Origin: Hydractinia symbiolongicarpus
Taxonomy: Eukaryota > Cnidaria > Hydrozoa > Anthoathecata > Hydractiniidae
Direction: 5' to 3'
DNA length: 64,000 nucleotides
Assembly: GCF_029227915.1 (NCBI RefSeq)
Contig: NC_079877.1
Location: 6,698,001 to 6,762,000, forward strand
Below the pieces are notes generated by a model. The model saw only the letters and a list, made by a program, of their open reading frames with translations. It was not told where the DNA came from and ran no database searches. The position numbers were made by a program, and so were the translations under genes. Positions 62,341 to 64,000 of this stretch are shown here, piece after piece (within the stretch, counting starts at the first letter, position 1; each line of letters opens with the position of its first letter).

Positions 62341-64000
62341 AAAACTACAAGTCTCATGCGTTTTAGTGGTGAAAAAATAATTTAAAAAGTCGTTCTGGAA
62401 ATGAGTTTACTACCTGGGTACTTTCTTTGTATACTTTTGACTGTACGGGCTGAGTCAGGGATTTAGGGGAAATCGCGGCTTTTCGTTTGCCGGCGATAAA
62501 ACTTCTTTTATTCAGCGTCTCATCAAAAATGAAAACATTTTTGAAAACTACAAGTCTCATGCGTTTTAGTGGTGAAATACTAATTTAAAAAATCGTTCGG
62601 GAAATTGGTTTACTCCCTGGGTACTTTCTTTGTATACTTTTGACCATACGGGTCGTGTCCGGGATTTAGGGGAAATCGCGGGTTTTCGTTTCCCGGCGAT
62701 TAAACTCCTTTTATTCAGCGTCTCATCAAAAATGAAAATATTTTTGAAAACTAGAAGTCTCATGCGTTTTACTTGTGAAAAAATAATTTAAAAAATCGTT
62801 CGGGAAACGAGTATACTCCCTGGGTACTTTCTTTGTATACTTCTGACTATACGGGCCGAGTCAGGGATTTACCGGAAATCGCGGGTTTTCGTTTGCCGGC
62901 GATTAAACTTGTTTTATTCAGCGTCTTATCAAAAATGAAAATATTTTTAAATACTACAAGTCTCATGCGTTTTACTGGTGAAAAAATAATTTGAAAAATA
63001 GTTCGGGAAATGAGTGTACTCCCTGGGTACTTTCTTTGTATACGTCTGACTATACGGGCCGAGTCAGGGATTTACGGGAAATCGCGGGTTTTCGTTTGCC
63101 GCCGATTAAACTTCTTTTATTCAGCGTCTCATCAAAAATAAAAACATTTTTAAAAACTACAAGTCTCATGTGTTTTATTGGTGAAAAAATAAATTTAAAA
63201 AATCGTTCAGGAAATGAGTTTACTCCCTGGGTACTTTCTTTGTATACTTCTGACTATACGGGCCGAGTCAGGGATTTACGGAAAATCGCGGGTTTTGGTT
63301 TGCCGGCGATTAAACTTCTTTTATTCAGCGTCTCATCAAAAATGAAAACATTTTTAAAAACTACAAGTCTCATGCGTTTCATTGGTGAAAAACTAATTTA
63401 AAAAATCGTTCGGGAAATTAGTTTACTCCCTGGGTACTTTCTTTGTATACTTTTGACCATACGGGTCGTGTCCGGGATTTAGGGGAAATCGCGGGTTTTC
63501 GTTTGCCGGCGATTAAAGTCCTTTTATTCAGCGTCTCATCAAAAATGAAAACATTTTTGAAAACTACAAGTCTCATGGGTTTTAGTGGTGAAAAAGTAGT
63601 TTAAAAAATCGTTGGGGAAATGAGTTTACTCCCTGGGTACTTTCTTTGTATACTTTTGACTATACTGGTCGTGGCAACGGTTTTGGGGAAATCACGGGTT
63701 TTCGTATGCCGGCGATTAAACTTCTTTTATTCAGCGTCTCATCAAAAATGAAAACATTTTTTTGAAAACTACAAGTCTCATGCGTTTTAGTGGTGAAAAA
63801 ATAATTTAAAAAATCGTTCGGGAAATGAGTTTACTCTCTGGGTACTTTCTTTGTATACTTTTGACTATACGGGCGGAGTCTGGGATTTACTGGAAATCGC
63901 GGGTTTTCGTTTGCCGGCGATTAAACTTCTTTTATTCAGCGTCTCATCAAAACTGAAAACATTTTTGTAAACTACATGTCTCCTGCGTTTTAGTGCTGAA
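62332..64000 (-). repeat. 203-bp satellite array in inverted orientation
   Basis: From 62332 all landmarks appear as reverse complements (CTACAAGTCTCATGCG, TTTATTCAGCGTCTCATC, CGTTTGCCGGCGATTAAAC, GGTACTTTCTTTGTATAC). The landmark GTCTCAT recurs at about 62351, 62554, 62757, 62960, 63163, 63367, 63570, 63775 and 63978, which is 203-205 bp spacing. About eight monomers are visible and the block runs off the right end. Units are diverged from each other. Here the 64-codon-type frames fall on the opposite strands, as expected from inversion alone. Confidence 0.96.

Noticed and set aside
1-64000. rRNA, histone or other tandem gene cluster as the origin of the repeat
   Set aside because: The 203-bp unit shows no rRNA, 5S promoter-like or histone-like sequence that I recognise, and has no A/B box pair.

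Overview
The window is almost entirely one tandem satellite. A monomer of about 203 bp (38% G+C, AT-rich flank, CpG-rich core) repeats roughly 300 times and fills about 60.8 of the 64 kb. The array runs off both ends of the window. This is eukaryotic heterochromatin-type DNA (centromeric, pericentromeric or subtelomeric); I cannot name the species or the satellite family. I see no protein-coding gene. The many 62-138 residue open frames are the same monomer read on either strand. The minus-strand frames mostly rely on non-ATG starts, and 203 is not a multiple of three, so the frame rotates at every unit.

Layout. (1) 1-51470: satellite, all in one orientation. From 1 to about 42.8 kb it is young and patchwork, with long blocks re-used at fixed offsets (4743, 2640, 2436, 1217, 6285, 11156, 2638 and 1643 bp). 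Each offset is a near-integer number of monomers, which gives higher-order repeats of 4, 6, 8, 12, 13 and about 20 units. From about 42.8 kb a second, more varied monomer class dominates. (2) 51471-54660: the only non-satellite DNA, a 3.2 kb insertion. It carries a purine-rich GGCA-type low-complexity block, a tRNA-like sequence with intact A and B boxes on the minus strand, a diverged 0.33 kb direct repeat, a 1 kb-spaced inverted repeat, a CTAG-rich palindromic stretch and a GC-rich right end. Its ends share a 9-bp inverted motif, and a related uninterrupted monomer lies near 48.4 kb. It may therefore be a transposon-like insertion, but no transposase frame is present. (3) 54661-62331: satellite again, same orientation and monomer phase, diverged, with 3- and 4-unit repeats. 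(4) 62332-64000: the same satellite in the opposite orientation after an abrupt inversion junction.

The pattern fits a homogenising array (1-42 kb) grading into older, more diverged, insertion- and inversion-bearing satellite toward the right, as is common near an array edge. Block boundaries were found by eye from diagnostic variants and are good to tens of bases unless stated otherwise.
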